From: an uncultured Pelagibacteraceae bacterium
GTDB taxonomy: Bacteria > Pseudomonadota > Alphaproteobacteria > Pelagibacterales > Pelagibacteraceae
Assembly: GCA_902618855.1 (NCBI GenBank)
Contig: CACNCD010000002.1
Span: forward strand, 62,001 to 126,000
Direction of reading: 5' to 3'
DNA: 64,000 nucleotides
Positions 1-13,789 of the stretch are shown piece by piece. Position numbers and translations under genes: made by a program. Each line of letters starts with the position of its first letter. Positions within the stretch are counted from its first letter, which is position 1. The notes below the pieces were generated by a model. The model worked only from the letters and a program-made list of their open reading frames with translations. It had not been told where the DNA came from and did not search any database.

Positions 1-2
1 AA

Positions 3-407
3 GTTTTTGTAGCAAAGAGAATTGATAACCCTAAAAATTTTTGGCAGATGCCTCAAGGAGGAGTTGATGAGGGTGAAGATCTTTTAAACGCTGCCTACAG
101 AGAATTAAAAGAGGAAACAAGTATTTTTAACGTAAAATTGATAAAAGAAATTGAAGATTGGACTCAATATGATTTACCATCAAAACTAATCGGTATTATT
201 TGGAAAGGACGATATAAAGGACAAAAACAAAAATGGTTCATATTTAAGTTTTTGGGAAATGATACTGAAATCAATATAAAAACTAAAAATCCCGAATTTT
301 TAGACTGGAAATGGATTGAAGTAGGAAAAATTACAGAGATAGTTGTAGATTTTAAAAAAGAAGTTTATCAGAAAGTTGAGAAAGAAATAAAAAAAATTAT
401 TAATTAA
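3..407 (+). CDS. rppH: RNA pyrophosphohydrolase / Nudix hydrolase, 5' end outside window
   Basis: Frame is open to the window edge (VFVAKRIDNPKNFWQMPQGGVDEGED...); Nudix box GGVDEGEDLLNAAYRELKEETS. Confidence 0.85.
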   Translation, partial: VFVAKRIDNPKNFWQMPQGGVDEGEDLLNAAYRELKEETSIFNVKLIKEIEDWTQYDLPSKLIGIIWKGRYKGQKQKWFIFKFLGNDTEINIKTKNPEFLDWKWIEVGKITEIVVDFKKEVYQKVEKEIKKIIN

Positions 408-791
408 TTGATTTTAAAACCTCAATTTTTTGTTCAGCAAGATACTTTTGCTGATCACTAATTTCTTTATCCTGAGAATTTTTCTCAGCTTCACTTAAGA
501 TTGTATCAATTCTGTCTTTTTTCATGTCATTAATATTAGAAATTGAACTAGTAAGAATCGTTAAATTGTTATCTTTAAATTCAACAATTCCATCTTCAAC
601 AAAAAACCTATCCTCTGCTCCTTTTGAAAATATTTTGATTAATCCTGGCTTTAAAAAAGATATAAGTGAAATATGATCTTTTAAGATACCCATTTCTCCT
701 TCGTAAGCAGGAATAATTACCTCTGTAACATCATCTTTTAAAAGAAAAGACTTTTCAGGATTAACTATTTCTAATTTAAATTGATCACTCA

Positions 792-792
<1 letters not shown>
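400..792 (-). CDS. atpC: ATP synthase F1 epsilon subunit
   Basis: 130 aa; N-terminal epsilon fold (LEIVNPEKSFLLKDDVTEVIIPAYEGEMGILKDH); follows atpD. Confidence 0.93.
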
Positions 793-3088
<2,296 letters not shown>

Positions 3089-3092
3089 TTGT

Positions 3093-4628
3093 CTAAGAAT
3101 TAAAGTTTTTTTTAAGTTCGGTTATAATTTCGGATAAAGATTTTTCCATACTTTCCTCAAGTTTTCCTGAGCTCGTAATTGAGTCTAAAATTTCTTGCTT
3201 TTCAGATTTACATTTTTCGATAATTTTTTTTTCAAAAGTTGAGATATTTTTTTGTTCAATGTCATCCAAATATCCTTTAACACCACAAAAAACAGAAATT
3301 ACCTGCTCCGCTACCGTCATAGGTGAGTACTGTTGTTGCTTCAGAAGTTCAGTTAATTTTGAACCTCTATTCAATAGTTTTTGAGTAGATGCATCAAGAT
3401 CAGATCCAAATTGGGCAAACGCTGCCATTTCTCTATATTGTGCAAGTTCCAGTTTCATAGATCCAGAAACTTTTTTCATAGCCTTTGTTTGAGCAGAGGA
3501 TCCAACTCTTGAAACTGACAATCCTACGTTTATTGCTGGTCTGATACCTTGGTTAAATAGTTCTGTTTCTAAAAATATTTGACCATCTGTAATTGAAATT
3601 ACATTTGTTGGTATAAAAGCAGAAACATCTCCACCTTGCGTCTCAATAATTGGAAGAGCAGTCAAAGATCCACCGCCATGTTCATCACTCAATTTAGCAG
3701 CTCTCTCAAGAAGTCTACTATGTAAATAAAACACATCACCTGGATATGCTTCTCTTCCAGGAGGTCTTCTTAATAAAAGAGACATTTGTCTATAAGCTAC
3801 TGCTTGCTTAGAAAGGTCATCATAAATAATTAAAGCATGCATACCATTATCTCTGAAATATTCTCCCATCGCACACCCAGTATAAGGAGCTAAAAACTGA
3901 AGTGGGGCTGCATCAGAAGCAGTTGCAGCAACAATAGTTGTATATTCCATCGCTCCAGCCTCTTCCAAAGTTTTTTCAATTTGTCTGACCGTAGATCTTT
4001 TCTGGCCAATTGCTACGTAAACACAATACAATTTTTGTTTCTCGTCATTAGATTCGTTTATTTTTTTTTGGTTTATTATTGCATCAATTGCAACTGCTGT
4101 TTTTCCAGTTTGTCTATCACCAATAATTAATTCTCTTTGTCCTCTTCCAATTGGAACAAGACTATCAATAGATTTTAGTCCAGTTTGCATAGGTTCACTC
4201 ACTGATTTTCTTGGAATTATTCCTGGAGCTTTAACTTCGACTCTGCTTCTTTTAACTCCTTTATCTAATGCTCCCTTGCCATCTATTGGGTTTCCCAAAC
4301 CGTCTACTACTCTTCCTAATAATTCTTTTCCAACAGGAGTATCAACAATTGCTCCTGTTCTTTTTACAGTGTCACCTTCTTTGATAGCTTTATCGTCACC
4401 AAAGATAACGACACCAACGTTTTCACTTTCTAAGTTTAATGCCATGCCCTTGGAACCATCAGTAAATTCTACCATCTCTCCAGCTTGAACATTATCAAGT
4501 CCATAGATTCTGGCAATTCCATCACCTACTGATAGAACTTGGCCAACCTCTGTAATTTCAGCTTTGTTTCCAAAATTTTTTATTTGCTCTTTTAGTATCT
4601 TAGTAACTTCAGAAGGATTTATTTCCAT
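3093..4628 (-). CDS. atpA: ATP synthase F1 alpha subunit
   Basis: 511 aa; [16 protein letters not shown]-loop. Confidence 0.99.
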   Translation of the reverse strand: MEINPSEVTKILKEQIKNFGNKAEITEVGQVLSVGDGIARIYGLDNVQAGEMVEFTDGSKGMALNLESENVGVVIFGDDKAIKEGDTVKRTGAIVDTPVGKELLGRVVDGLGNPIDGKGALDKGVKRSRVEVKAPGIIPRKSVSEPMQTGLKSIDSLVPIGRGQRELIIGDRQTGKTAVAIDAIINQKKINESNDEKQKLYCVYVAIGQKRSTVRQIEKTLEEAGAMEYTTIVAATASDAAPLQFLAPYTGCAMGEYFRDNGMHALIIYDDLSKQAVAYRQMSLLLRRPPGREAYPGDVFYLHSRLLERAAKLSDEHGGGSLTALPIIETQGGDVSAFIPTNVISITDGQIFLETELFNQGIRPAINVGLSVSRVGSSAQTKAMKKVSGSMKLELAQYREMAAFAQFGSDLDASTQKLLNRGSKLTELLKQQQYSPMTVAEQVISVFCGVKGYLDDIEQKNISTFEKKIIEKCKSEKQEILDSITSSGKLEESMEKSLSEIITELKKNFNS

Positions 4629-5186
4629 TTAAGCCTCTATCATTCTATTTTCTATTTTTTGTAATTTGTTTTTAATTGAAGTATCAACCATTGTGCTTCC
4701 AACTTGAACAACTAAACCACCTATTAAACTAGGGTCAAATTTATAGTTTAGTTTTATTTGGGAGTTAAAGTTTTTTTCCAATTCTTTTTTTATATCATTT
4801 ATTTCACTTTCAGAAAGTTCTTTTGCAGATGATAACTCTGCCTTTACCTCACCTCTTTTTTTCGAACAAGTTTCAATAAAATCATTTAATATTTTTTCAA
4901 CAAAAAAAAATCTTCTCTTCGAAATTAAAAAACCTAAAAATTTGGTCATGAGATCATTTAACTTAAACTGCTCAGCTATTTTCAAAATAATCGATTGTAA
5001 ATCTTCTTTTTTAACAGTTGGATTTTTTATTAGTAATTTGAGTTCTTCGTTATTAGATATAAGACTTGTAAAAAAACTTGAATTTTTTTCTATTTCTTCT
5101 AGTTTGCCATTTTCGTTTGCTAGTTCATAAAGCGCTAGTGAATATCTATTTGCAGATGTATCAGAAAAAGTTTTGTTTTTACTCAC
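4629..5186 (-). CDS. atpH: ATP synthase F1 delta subunit
   Basis: 185 aa; first gene of the atp block; C-terminal YKFDPSLIGGLVVQVGSTMVDTSIKNKLQKI. Confidence 0.94.
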   Translation of the reverse strand: MSKNKTFSDTSANRYSLALYELANENGKLEEIEKNSSFFTSLISNNEELKLLIKNPTVKKEDLQSIILKIAEQFKLNDLMTKFLGFLISKRRFFFVEKILNDFIETCSKKRGEVKAELSSAKELSESEINDIKKELEKNFNSQIKLNYKFDPSLIGGLVVQVGSTMVDTSIKNKLQKIENRMIEA

Positions 5187-5245
5187 TTTGTGCCTTTATT
5201 AATATTTGAAGTTTCTCAAAATTTTGAAGTTAACTAACATATGAA

Positions 5246-5274
5246 ATAATGCTCTTCAAGCAGCAGATTGTCAA
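5246..5274 (-). promoter_or_regulatory. Predicted sigma70-type promoter of the atpHAGDC operon
   Basis: Minus strand TTGACA (5274-5269), 17-nt spacer, CATTAT (5251-5246), upstream of the atpH start. Confidence 0.6.
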
Positions 5275-5294
5275 AATTTCTTATTTTTTAACAA

Positions 5295-7256
5295 CTAATT
5301 AAAGCTTATTGGATCAACATCAACTGACAGTTTCATTCCAGGGGAAAACTCAAATTTTTTAAGTGTCGAACTAAGAGACTCTTGAATTTTTGCTGATTTT
5401 TTAGCTCTTATTAAAAACCTATTTCTAAATTTTTTTCTTATCTTATAAATTGGAGCATTAATTGGTCCTAAAATTTTACCACTAATATTATTTACTAAAT
5501 GCTGTTTAAGCCTGTAAGATTCAAAATCTAATTTTTTTTCATCTTTTGAGGTTAAAATTAAAGAAATAAATCTTTCAAATGGTGGAAGGTTATTCTTTTT
5601 TCTTATTTTTAATTCGTTTTCCAAAAAAATAAATGGATCCGAATTAGTTATTTTAGAAATAATATCAGACCTCAAATTATATGTTTGAAAATAAACTATA
5701 GCAGGATTTCCAGTTCTACCTGCTCTACCAGATAACTGATGATATAGTTGAAGGTTTTTTTCTGCACCTCTCAAGTCATGTCCTGATGATGTCAAATCTG
5801 CATCTAAAACTACAATGCAGTTTAGATTTGGAAAATGGTAACCTTTGGATATTAACTGAGTTCCGATTAAAATTTGAACCTCGTTATTTGTAATCTTTTG
5901 TAAATCTGATAATGATGATTTTTTATTCATTGTATCGCTTGAAAATATCAACGAATTATATTTTGGAAAAAAAGTTTTAATTTCCTCAGATATTCTTTCC
6001 ACACCTGGTCCACTAAAAGTAAACTTGCAACTTCCACTTATATTCCTGTCACAACTTCTTTTAAGAATAGTTTTGAAACCACAGTAATGACACAAAAGGT
6101 TTTTTTTATTTTTATGGTAAACTAAATTTATTGAACAATGTGGACATGTATAAACCTTCAAACAATTTTTACAAAAAACATACGGCGAAAAACCTCTTCG
6201 ATTAATAAAAAAAAGTACCTGGTCTCCATTTTGTAAATGACTATTTACCTTTTCGATAGTCTTTGGTGAAATCCAGGATTGAGATTTGAGATTGTATTTG
6301 TTTAGATCAATTATTTCATGTTTTGGCAGTTGTGCATTTTTATACCTACTTATAATTCTAGAAAAAGTATATTTTTTTTTTATCATATTTTCGTATGTTT
6401 CTATTGAGGGAACTGCTGTTATAAGATTAATAGGAATATTTTCAAAAGAAGCTCTTGAAATAGCCATATCACGTGCGTTATAAATTACACCTTCGTCTTG
6501 TTTATAAGATTGATCATGTTCTTCATCTACTATTATTATTCCTAAATTTTTAAAGGGTAAAAATAATGCAGATCGTGCACCTATAACTACTTTAATGTTA
6601 CCTTTTGACAATCCATTCCAAATAATTTTCTTCTTCTTTTTAGAAATTCCAGAATGCCAAATTGCTGGTGTAAAACCAAAAAACTCAACAAATTTTTTTT
6701 CAAATTCAGATGTCAATCCTATTTCAGGCAATAAAATTAATCCTTGAAAGCCTTTATCCAGCCTATCTTTAATGGAATTAAAATAAACAATTGTTTTTCC
6801 TGAACCTGTTGTTCCTTGTAATACATGAACTCTAAATCGATTATTTTTAACTTTTAACTCAATAAAACTTTTTTTTTGTTCTTCAGAAAGCTTGAAATTA
6901 TTAATTTTTTTATAAAATTTATATATTTGAAATTCTTTTTCAGGCAGGTTTTCTACTGCTTCATTACTAATCAAATGTAATTTTAATGCCATACCTTTTG
7001 GTATTAAATTATATTCAGAAAACCAGTTTAAAAAATTAATTGTGTTTGTACTTAAAGGTTCAGTTTTAAGTTTTCTTACAACGTTTTTGGTTTGAAAATT
7101 TTTCTTATTATTGGTTTCAAAATGATCCCAAACAACTCCGGTTAGTTTAGTTTTGCCAAAAGGAACAATAACATAATCACCAGTTTTTAGACTAATATCT
7201 GACTTATATGTAAAAGGATGATTAAAAATATTTGGTAAGAGAATCGGAACTTTCAT
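5295..7256 (-). CDS. priA: Primosomal protein N' (PriA helicase)
   Basis: 653 aa; VLQGTTGSGKTIVYF, DEEH box, cysteine cluster CKNCLKVYTCPHC. Confidence 0.95.
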   Translation of the reverse strand: MKVPILLPNIFNHPFTYKSDISLKTGDYVIVPFGKTKLTGVVWDHFETNNKKNFQTKNVVRKLKTEPLSTNTINFLNWFSEYNLIPKGMALKLHLISNEAVENLPEKEFQIYKFYKKINNFKLSEEQKKSFIELKVKNNRFRVHVLQGTTGSGKTIVYFNSIKDRLDKGFQGLILLPEIGLTSEFEKKFVEFFGFTPAIWHSGISKKKKKIIWNGLSKGNIKVVIGARSALFLPFKNLGIIIVDEEHDQSYKQDEGVIYNARDMAISRASFENIPINLITAVPSIETYENMIKKKYTFSRIISRYKNAQLPKHEIIDLNKYNLKSQSWISPKTIEKVNSHLQNGDQVLFFINRRGFSPYVFCKNCLKVYTCPHCSINLVYHKNKKNLLCHYCGFKTILKRSCDRNISGSCKFTFSGPGVERISEEIKTFFPKYNSLIFSSDTMNKKSSLSDLQKITNNEVQILIGTQLISKGYHFPNLNCIVVLDADLTSSGHDLRGAEKNLQLYHQLSGRAGRTGNPAIVYFQTYNLRSDIISKITNSDPFIFLENELKIRKKNNLPPFERFISLILTSKDEKKLDFESYRLKQHLVNNISGKILGPINAPIYKIRKKFRNRFLIRAKKSAKIQESLSSTLKKFEFSPGMKLSVDVDPISFN

Positions 7257-7278
7257 TTAGATATATTATGAAAATTTA

Positions 7279-8679
7279 TTAAGAGTGTATTGCTCTTTTA
7301 TCCACTGATAAAGCAGCTTCTTTTACAGCTTCAGAAAAGGTAGGATGAGCATGGCAAGTTCTAGCAATATCTTCTGAGCTAGCTCCAAACTCCATAGCAA
7401 TCCCTATTTCTGCAATCATTTCTCCCGCGTGTGGCCCTATCATATGGACACCCAATATTTTATCAGTTTTATCGTCAGCCAATATTTTTACAAAACCCTC
7501 TGGTTCATCAATAGCCTTAGCTCTTGAATTAGCTAAAAAAGGAAATTTTCCTACTTTATACTTTTTATTAGACTCTTTTAATTGTTCCTCTGTTTTACCA
7601 ATTGATGCGACCTCAGGCGAAGTATAAATTACCCCTGGAATTACATCATAATTTACATGTCCTGATTGACCCGCAATTAATTCTGCTACAGCAATTCCTT
7701 CCTCTTCAGCCTTATGAGCTAACATAGGACCAGATATAACGTCACCTATTGCATAAATATTTTTTATATTTGTTTCAAATTTATTATTTGTTTTAATTCG
7801 TTTTTTATTATCTAAATTAATATTTACTTTCTCTAGATTTAGGTTTTTAGTATTTGGTTTTCTTCCAACTGAAATTAATACCACATCGCAATCAAAATCA
7901 ATTTTTTTTCCATCTTTATCTGTAGCAATTACTTTAGCGCCATTATTATTTTTCTGAATACTTTCTAACTTTGTTTGTAAATGAAATTTCATACCTTGTT
8001 TCTTTAATATTTTCATAAACTCTTTTGAAATTTCTTTGTCCATTCCCGGTGTTATATGATCTAAAAATTCAACTACATGAACCTCAGTTCCGAATCTTAA
8101 CCAAACAGATCCCATTTCTAATCCTATATAACCACCTCCAACAACTATCATCTTCTTAGGTATTTTTTTAAGAGACAGCGCGCCAGTTGAAGACAAAATA
8201 ATTTTTTCATCAAATTTTATACCTGGTAATGATAAAGGCTCTGAACCTGTGCTTATAACTACTTTATCAGCTTCAATTATAGTTTCCTTTTTTTTTTCAT
8301 CTTTTATTAATATTTTTTTGGCAGATTGAAAAGTGGCTATACCTTTAAAATATGAAACTTTATTTTTTTTAAACAAAAATTCTATTCCTTTGGTTAAGGT
8401 GTCTACAGCTTTATCTTTATTTTGCATTATTTTTTCTAAATTTAATTTAACTTGACCTACTTCAATACCAAGATTTGAAAAATTTTTGGCTTTATTAAAA
8501 TTTTCTGACAAATTAAGTAAACTTTTTGAGGGTATACATCCAATGTTTAAACAAGTTCCACCTAATTTACCTCCAGCATCTATACAAGCTGTTTTTATGC
8601 CTAATTGTGATAGTCTTATAGCGCAAACATATCCTCCTGGACCCCCTCCAATTACAACGGCTTGAAACTTTTCTGACAT
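7279..8679 (-). CDS. lpd: Dihydrolipoamide dehydrogenase (E3)
   Basis: 466 aa; GGTCLNIGCIPSK redox motif; downstream of sucAB. Confidence 0.97.
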   Translation of the reverse strand: MSEKFQAVVIGGGPGGYVCAIRLSQLGIKTACIDAGGKLGGTCLNIGCIPSKSLLNLSENFNKAKNFSNLGIEVGQVKLNLEKIMQNKDKAVDTLTKGIEFLFKKNKVSYFKGIATFQSAKKILIKDEKKKETIIEADKVVISTGSEPLSLPGIKFDEKIILSSTGALSLKKIPKKMIVVGGGYIGLEMGSVWLRFGTEVHVVEFLDHITPGMDKEISKEFMKILKKQGMKFHLQTKLESIQKNNNGAKVIATDKDGKKIDFDCDVVLISVGRKPNTKNLNLEKVNINLDNKKRIKTNNKFETNIKNIYAIGDVISGPMLAHKAEEEGIAVAELIAGQSGHVNYDVIPGVIYTSPEVASIGKTEEQLKESNKKYKVGKFPFLANSRAKAIDEPEGFVKILADDKTDKILGVHMIGPHAGEMIAEIGIAMEFGASSEDIARTCHAHPTFSEAVKEAALSVDKRAIHS

Positions 8680-9999
8680 TTAAATATTTAAAAATAACCT
8701 TCTAGGATCTTCTAAATTCTCCTTTATGGTTTTTAAAAAAGAAACAGAATCTTTTCCATCTATAATTCTATGATCATAAGATAATGCTAAATACATAACT
8801 GGTCTGATTTTAATTTCCCCATCAACAACTAAAGGCCTATCTACAATATTGTGCATACCTAGCACTCCAGACTGTGGTAAATTAAGTATAGGTGTCGATA
8901 ACATTGATCCATAAACACCACCATTACTAATTGTAAAAGTCCCTCCTTGAAGATCTTCAATAGTAAGTTTTCCATCTTTAGCTTTATCAGATAGATCTTT
9001 TATATTTTTTTCAATATCAGCAAACGATAATTCATCTGCATTTCTTAAAACTGGAACTACAAGCCCTTTTTCTGTACCTACAGCAAAACTTATATTGTAA
9101 TAATTTTTATATACTATTTCGTCTCCTTCGATTTCAGCATTAACTGCGGGGAAACTCTTAAGCGCAACAACAGAAGCCTTTACAAAAAATGACATAAATC
9201 CTAATTTAATTCCATATCTTTCAAGAAAATCGTCCTGATTTTCTTTTCTCATTTCAACTATGTTTGTCATATCCACTTCGTTAAATGTTGTAAGTAAAGC
9301 AGCATTCTCCTGTGCTTGTTTTAATCTTTTGGCTATTGTTTGCCTTAACCTAGTCATTTTTATTCTTTCTTCTTGACCATATTTGATTTTTCTCTCTGAT
9401 GGTCCAGGATTAATTCCCATTAGATTAATTAAATCTCCTTTTAATACTCTTCCATCTTTTCCTGTTCCTTTAACTTTTTGGATATCAATTTTTTTTTCAG
9501 AAACTATTTTTCTAACTGCTGGTGAGAGATTATGCTCAACTTCTATTTTTTCTTCAACCTCATTTGTCAAAACTAATGTATCATCATCTATAGATTGAGA
9601 GTCTTGCTCATGCGAATGTTCAAATTCATCTTTGTCTTCTTCTTCACTTAGAATTTTTATTTCTTTTGGTTCAGTTTTTTTTTCAACTTCAATTTTGATA
9701 ACGTTGTTCTCTTTTTTTTTAACATCTTCATTTTTTGAAATATCAGAAGTTTGAATATTTGATCCTGAATTAATATGACCTAAAGTAGACCCCACCTCTA
9801 CTACATCTCCCTCGCTAGCATTAATTTTTCCTAAAACGCCATTAACTGGTGAGGGAACTTCAAGATTAACTTTATCTGTTTCTAATTCAACAATCGGTTC
9901 GTCTGCTTCAACGCTATCTCCTGCACTTTTAAGCCATTTGGAAACAGTCGCTTCAGTTATACTTTCTCCTAATTCTGGAACTAAAATTTTTTCACTCAT
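8680..9999 (-). CDS. sucB: 2-oxoglutarate dehydrogenase E2, dihydrolipoyl succinyltransferase
   Basis: 439 aa; lipoyl motif [14 protein letters not shown] and catalytic [11 protein letters not shown]. Confidence 0.97.
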   Translation of the reverse strand: MSEKILVPELGESITEATVSKWLKSAGDSVEADEPIVELETDKVNLEVPSPVNGVLGKINASEGDVVEVGSTLGHINSGSNIQTSDISKNEDVKKKENNVIKIEVEKKTEPKEIKILSEEEDKDEFEHSHEQDSQSIDDDTLVLTNEVEEKIEVEHNLSPAVRKIVSEKKIDIQKVKGTGKDGRVLKGDLINLMGINPGPSERKIKYGQEERIKMTRLRQTIAKRLKQAQENAALLTTFNEVDMTNIVEMRKENQDDFLERYGIKLGFMSFFVKASVVALKSFPAVNAEIEGDEIVYKNYYNISFAVGTEKGLVVPVLRNADELSFADIEKNIKDLSDKAKDGKLTIEDLQGGTFTISNGGVYGSMLSTPILNLPQSGVLGMHNIVDRPLVVDGEIKIRPVMYLALSYDHRIIDGKDSVSFLKTIKENLEDPRRLFLNI

Positions 10000-10002
10000 A
10001 AT

Positions 10003-12876
10003 CTATTCAAAGACCTTTTCTATTATTTCTCTTTGTTGCTTTATATGCCTTTTTGCATATCCAGTAGCTGGAGATGCTGCAGGATTTCTACCAATATACA
10101 TGATTTGATTATGTTTAGCTCCTATATGATTTAATGTCCATTGAATATAATCTCGCACTAAAAGCCATGCACCCATGTTTTTAGGCTCTTCTTGACACCA
10201 GTAAAATTTTGCATTTTTAGCGTATCTAGCAATTTCTTTAACTAATGGTTTAACTGGAAAAGGATATAGCTGCTCTATTCTAAATATTACAGTATCATCT
10301 TTTTTATTTTTTTCTCTTGCCTCTAATAGATCAAAGTAGACTTTACCAGAGCACAGAATAACCTTTTTAATTTTTTTACTTCTTTTCAACTTTATAAAAT
10401 CAGTCTCATTAGGATCGATTGCATGATCCCATAAGACTCTATGGAATGAATTTTTTTTGCCAAAGTCATCTAATTTTGAAGTACACAATTTATTTCTCAA
10501 TAAAGATTTTGGAGTCATAATAACTAATGGTTTTCTAAAATCTCTATGAATTTGACGTCTTAAGGCATGAAAATAATTTGCGGGAGTTGTACAATTCATA
10601 ACCTGCAAGTTATCTTGTGCACATAATTGAAGAAATCTTTCTAATCTTGCTGATGAATGTTCTGGTCCCTGACCTTCATATCCATGTGGTAAAAGCATTA
10701 CAAGGCCACTTGCTCTAGACCATTTTCTTTCTCCTGATGCAATAAATTGATCAATAATTATTTGAGCACCATTTGCAAAATCACCGAATTGCGCCTCCCA
10801 AATAGTTAAAGTGCTTGGTTCAACTAAACTGTAACCATATTCAAATCCTAAAACAGCTAACTCTGACAAAAAGCTATCAACTACCTCAAATTTTTTTTGA
10901 TTTTTTGAAATATTATTTAAAGGAATATAACGTGAATTATCGTCTTGATTTCTTAAAACAGAATGTCTTTGACTAAATGTACCTCTTCCAGAGTCTTGGC
11001 CAACAAGTCTTACAGGAAAACCTTCTTCAAGCAACGTACCAAATGCCAAAGCTTCAGCTGTTGACCAGTCTATTTTTTTTTTACTTATAACTGATTGTTT
11101 TCTCTGTTCTAAAATTTTAGAAATAGTTTTGTGAACTTTCACTGTTGATGGAATACTGTTAATTTTATCTGAAATTTTTTCAATTTTAGATAAATCTACA
11201 CCACTTTTACCTCTTTTATCTTTACCTTTTTCAGGTTTGTATCTTGACCAAGTTCCCTCATACCATTCTATTTTAGGTTTATAGTCCTTTGCTGTTTTAT
11301 ATTGTTCCTCAAGAAGATTTTTGAAATCATTTTTCATTTTATTAAACTCATCAGAATTTATAGTTCCTTCTTGAATTAATCTGTTTCCATAAACATTTAA
11401 TGTAGTGGGGTGGTTTCTAATTTTTTTATACATAAGAGGTTGAGTGAATGAAGGTTCATCCCCTTCATTATGACCAAATCTCCTATAACAAATCATATCT
11501 ATAACAACATCTTTGTTAAACTCTTGTCTAAACTCAATGGCAACTTTTGCACAATGCGTAACGGCTTCGGGGTCATCACCATTACAGTGCAAAATTGGAG
11601 CATCAACAACTTTTCCTAAATCGGAAGGATATGGGCTTGATCTTGCGAACCTTGGGCTTGTAGTAAAACCAATCTGGTTATTTACAATAATATGTATAGT
11701 TCCTCCAGTATTATGACCAGGTAAACCTGACATTGCAAAACATTCTGCTACTACACCTTGTCCTGCAAAAGCTGCATCACCATGAATTAATATAGGAATT
11801 ACTTTTTTTCTATTTAAATCTTGATGAAAAAATTGTTTTGCTCTTGTTTGTCCAAGCACAACTGGATCCACAGCCTCTAAGTGTGAAGGATTATCTGTTA
11901 AACTTACATGAACTGAATTACTATCAAACACTCTATTTGACGATGCTCCTAAATGGTATTTTACGTCACCAGCTGAATCTTCTGAGCTGCTAGAAATTTC
12001 ACCAGCAAATTCATTAAATATTCTTTTATAAGATTTTTGTAATACATTAGCTAATACATTTAATCTTCCCCTATGTGGCATACCAATTTTAATTTCTTTA
12101 ACCCCTAATTGACCTCCTCTCTTGATAATTTGCTCCATCGCTGGAATTAAAGATTCAGCTCCATCTAATCCAAATCTTTTTGTACCTACATATTTTTTTG
12201 CTAAAAACTTTTCAAATCCTTCGGCCTGAATAATTTTATTTAATATTGCTTTTTTTCCATTATTTGTGAAATTAATCCGATTTTCCTCTTTCTCCATCCT
12301 ATTTCTAAACCAAACTTTTTCTATTGGATCAGATATATGCATATACTCTACGCCAATAGTTGAGCAATAAATTCTTTTTAAGTTAGATATTATTTCATTA
12401 ACTGTTGAGTATCCTTTCTCCATGTAAGAATGAAGAAAAATTTTCTTATCATAATCTTCCTTATTAAATCCATGGTCTGATGGGTGTAATTCGTGAAGAT
12501 ATTTTCTCTCCATCATTTCTAGGGGATCTAAATTCGCAATCAAATGACCCCTAATTCTATAAGCTCTTATTAAGGCTATTGCTCTTATAGAATCCGCCTT
12601 ATCTTTTTCAATTTCCTCATTATTATAAAAGTTTTTATTTTCATGAGATTTTTTTTGTAAGTTAATTTTTTTTCTATTTTTATTCCAACTTGGTCCTTCA
12701 ATTTCTCTAATAATTAAATCAAGATCCTCGCCTAAAGTTTCAAAATATTTTTTCCAGCTTTCAGGAAGGTTTGGATCTTTTTCTATGTATTTAAGATACA
12801 TATCTTCGATAAATGCACTATTTGATTTACTTAAAAACGAAGTTTGCTCAAACTCTATATTTTTTGAAGAGGACAT
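10003..12876 (-). CDS. sucA: 2-oxoglutarate dehydrogenase E1
   Basis: 957 aa; GMPHRGRLNVLANV, HGDAAFAGQGVV. Confidence 0.98.
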   Translation of the reverse strand: MSSSKNIEFEQTSFLSKSNSAFIEDMYLKYIEKDPNLPESWKKYFETLGEDLDLIIREIEGPSWNKNRKKINLQKKSHENKNFYNNEEIEKDKADSIRAIALIRAYRIRGHLIANLDPLEMMERKYLHELHPSDHGFNKEDYDKKIFLHSYMEKGYSTVNEIISNLKRIYCSTIGVEYMHISDPIEKVWFRNRMEKEENRINFTNNGKKAILNKIIQAEGFEKFLAKKYVGTKRFGLDGAESLIPAMEQIIKRGGQLGVKEIKIGMPHRGRLNVLANVLQKSYKRIFNEFAGEISSSSEDSAGDVKYHLGASSNRVFDSNSVHVSLTDNPSHLEAVDPVVLGQTRAKQFFHQDLNRKKVIPILIHGDAAFAGQGVVAECFAMSGLPGHNTGGTIHIIVNNQIGFTTSPRFARSSPYPSDLGKVVDAPILHCNGDDPEAVTHCAKVAIEFRQEFNKDVVIDMICYRRFGHNEGDEPSFTQPLMYKKIRNHPTTLNVYGNRLIQEGTINSDEFNKMKNDFKNLLEEQYKTAKDYKPKIEWYEGTWSRYKPEKGKDKRGKSGVDLSKIEKISDKINSIPSTVKVHKTISKILEQRKQSVISKKKIDWSTAEALAFGTLLEEGFPVRLVGQDSGRGTFSQRHSVLRNQDDNSRYIPLNNISKNQKKFEVVDSFLSELAVLGFEYGYSLVEPSTLTIWEAQFGDFANGAQIIIDQFIASGERKWSRASGLVMLLPHGYEGQGPEHSSARLERFLQLCAQDNLQVMNCTTPANYFHALRRQIHRDFRKPLVIMTPKSLLRNKLCTSKLDDFGKKNSFHRVLWDHAIDPNETDFIKLKRSKKIKKVILCSGKVYFDLLEAREKNKKDDTVIFRIEQLYPFPVKPLVKEIARYAKNAKFYWCQEEPKNMGAWLLVRDYIQWTLNHIGAKHNQIMYIGRNPAASPATGYAKRHIKQQREIIEKVFE

Positions 12877-12912
12877 TAATATTCTTCTATTATATTAGCT
12901 GTGATTAGTTTT

Positions 12913-13788
12913 TCAATTAGACAATTTATTTAATAAAGTTTTGCCCATTTCTGCTGGTGATTCAGCTATTGTTATTCCACATTCTTTCATTTTATTTATT
13001 TTATCTTGAGCTGTTCCTTTGCCTCCTGAGATAATAGCTCCCGCATGACCCATTCTCTTTCCAGGAGGGGCCGTGATTCCAGCAATAAAACCAACTATTG
13101 GTTTTTTAATTTTATGATTTTTTAAAAATTCAGATGCATCTTCCTCAGAATTTCCACCTATTTCACCAATCATTAAAATTGATTTAGTTTCATCATCCTT
13201 CAAAAATAAATCTAAACAATCAATAAAACTTGTTCCATTTATAGGATCTCCACCAATGCCGATACATGATGATTGACCTAATCCATTTTCTGTAGTTTGA
13301 GCAACTGCTTCATAAGTTAAAGTGCCTGACCTTGAAACAATACCTACGCTCCCTTTCTTGTGGATAATTCCAGGCATAATCCCAATTTTACATTCATCAG
13401 GAGTAATTATTCCTGGGCAATTAGGTCCTATTAATCTACTTTTTGAGTTCATTAATTTTAATTTAACTTTAAGCATATCTTGAACTGGTATTCCTTCGGT
13501 AACACAAACTATGATCTCTATAGAAGATTCAATTGCTTCGATTATTGCAGATGCAGCAAATTTAGCAGGAACGTAAATCATGCTTGCGTTAGCACCAGTT
13601 TGATTTTTTGCTTCTTCAACAGTATTAAAAACAGGCCGATCTAGATGTACTTGTCCTCCTTTTTTCGGAGTAACACCGCCTACTAAATTTGTTCCATAAT
13701 CAATTGCTTGTTGAGAATGAAATGTGCCATGAGATCCAGTAAAACCTTGGCAAATTACTTTTGTATTTTTATTAACTAGAATTGACAT
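12913..13788 (-). CDS. sucD: Succinyl-CoA ligase alpha subunit
   Basis: 291 aa; [36 protein letters not shown]. Confidence 0.98.
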   Translation of the reverse strand: MSILVNKNTKVICQGFTGSHGTFHSQQAIDYGTNLVGGVTPKKGGQVHLDRPVFNTVEEAKNQTGANASMIYVPAKFAASAIIEAIESSIEIIVCVTEGIPVQDMLKVKLKLMNSKSRLIGPNCPGIITPDECKIGIMPGIIHKKGSVGIVSRSGTLTYEAVAQTTENGLGQSSCIGIGGDPINGTSFIDCLDLFLKDDETKSILMIGEIGGNSEEDASEFLKNHKIKKPIVGFIAGITAPPGKRMGHAGAIISGGKGTAQDKINKMKECGITIAESPAEMGKTLLNKLSN

Positions 13789-13789
13789 T

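Noticed and set aside
4276-4488. Plus-strand ORFs antisense to core genes (also 6286, 9383, 13782, 15617, 23606, 27059, 40370 and similar)
   Set aside because: Shadow ORFs opposite well-conserved genes with low-complexity, Ser/Phe/Ile-rich translations and no recognisable domain.
7260-8700. Numerous long A/T homopolymer runs in the window as possible regulatory or phase-variable tracts
   Set aside because: Expected background in a strongly AT-rich genome; no disrupted frames seen.
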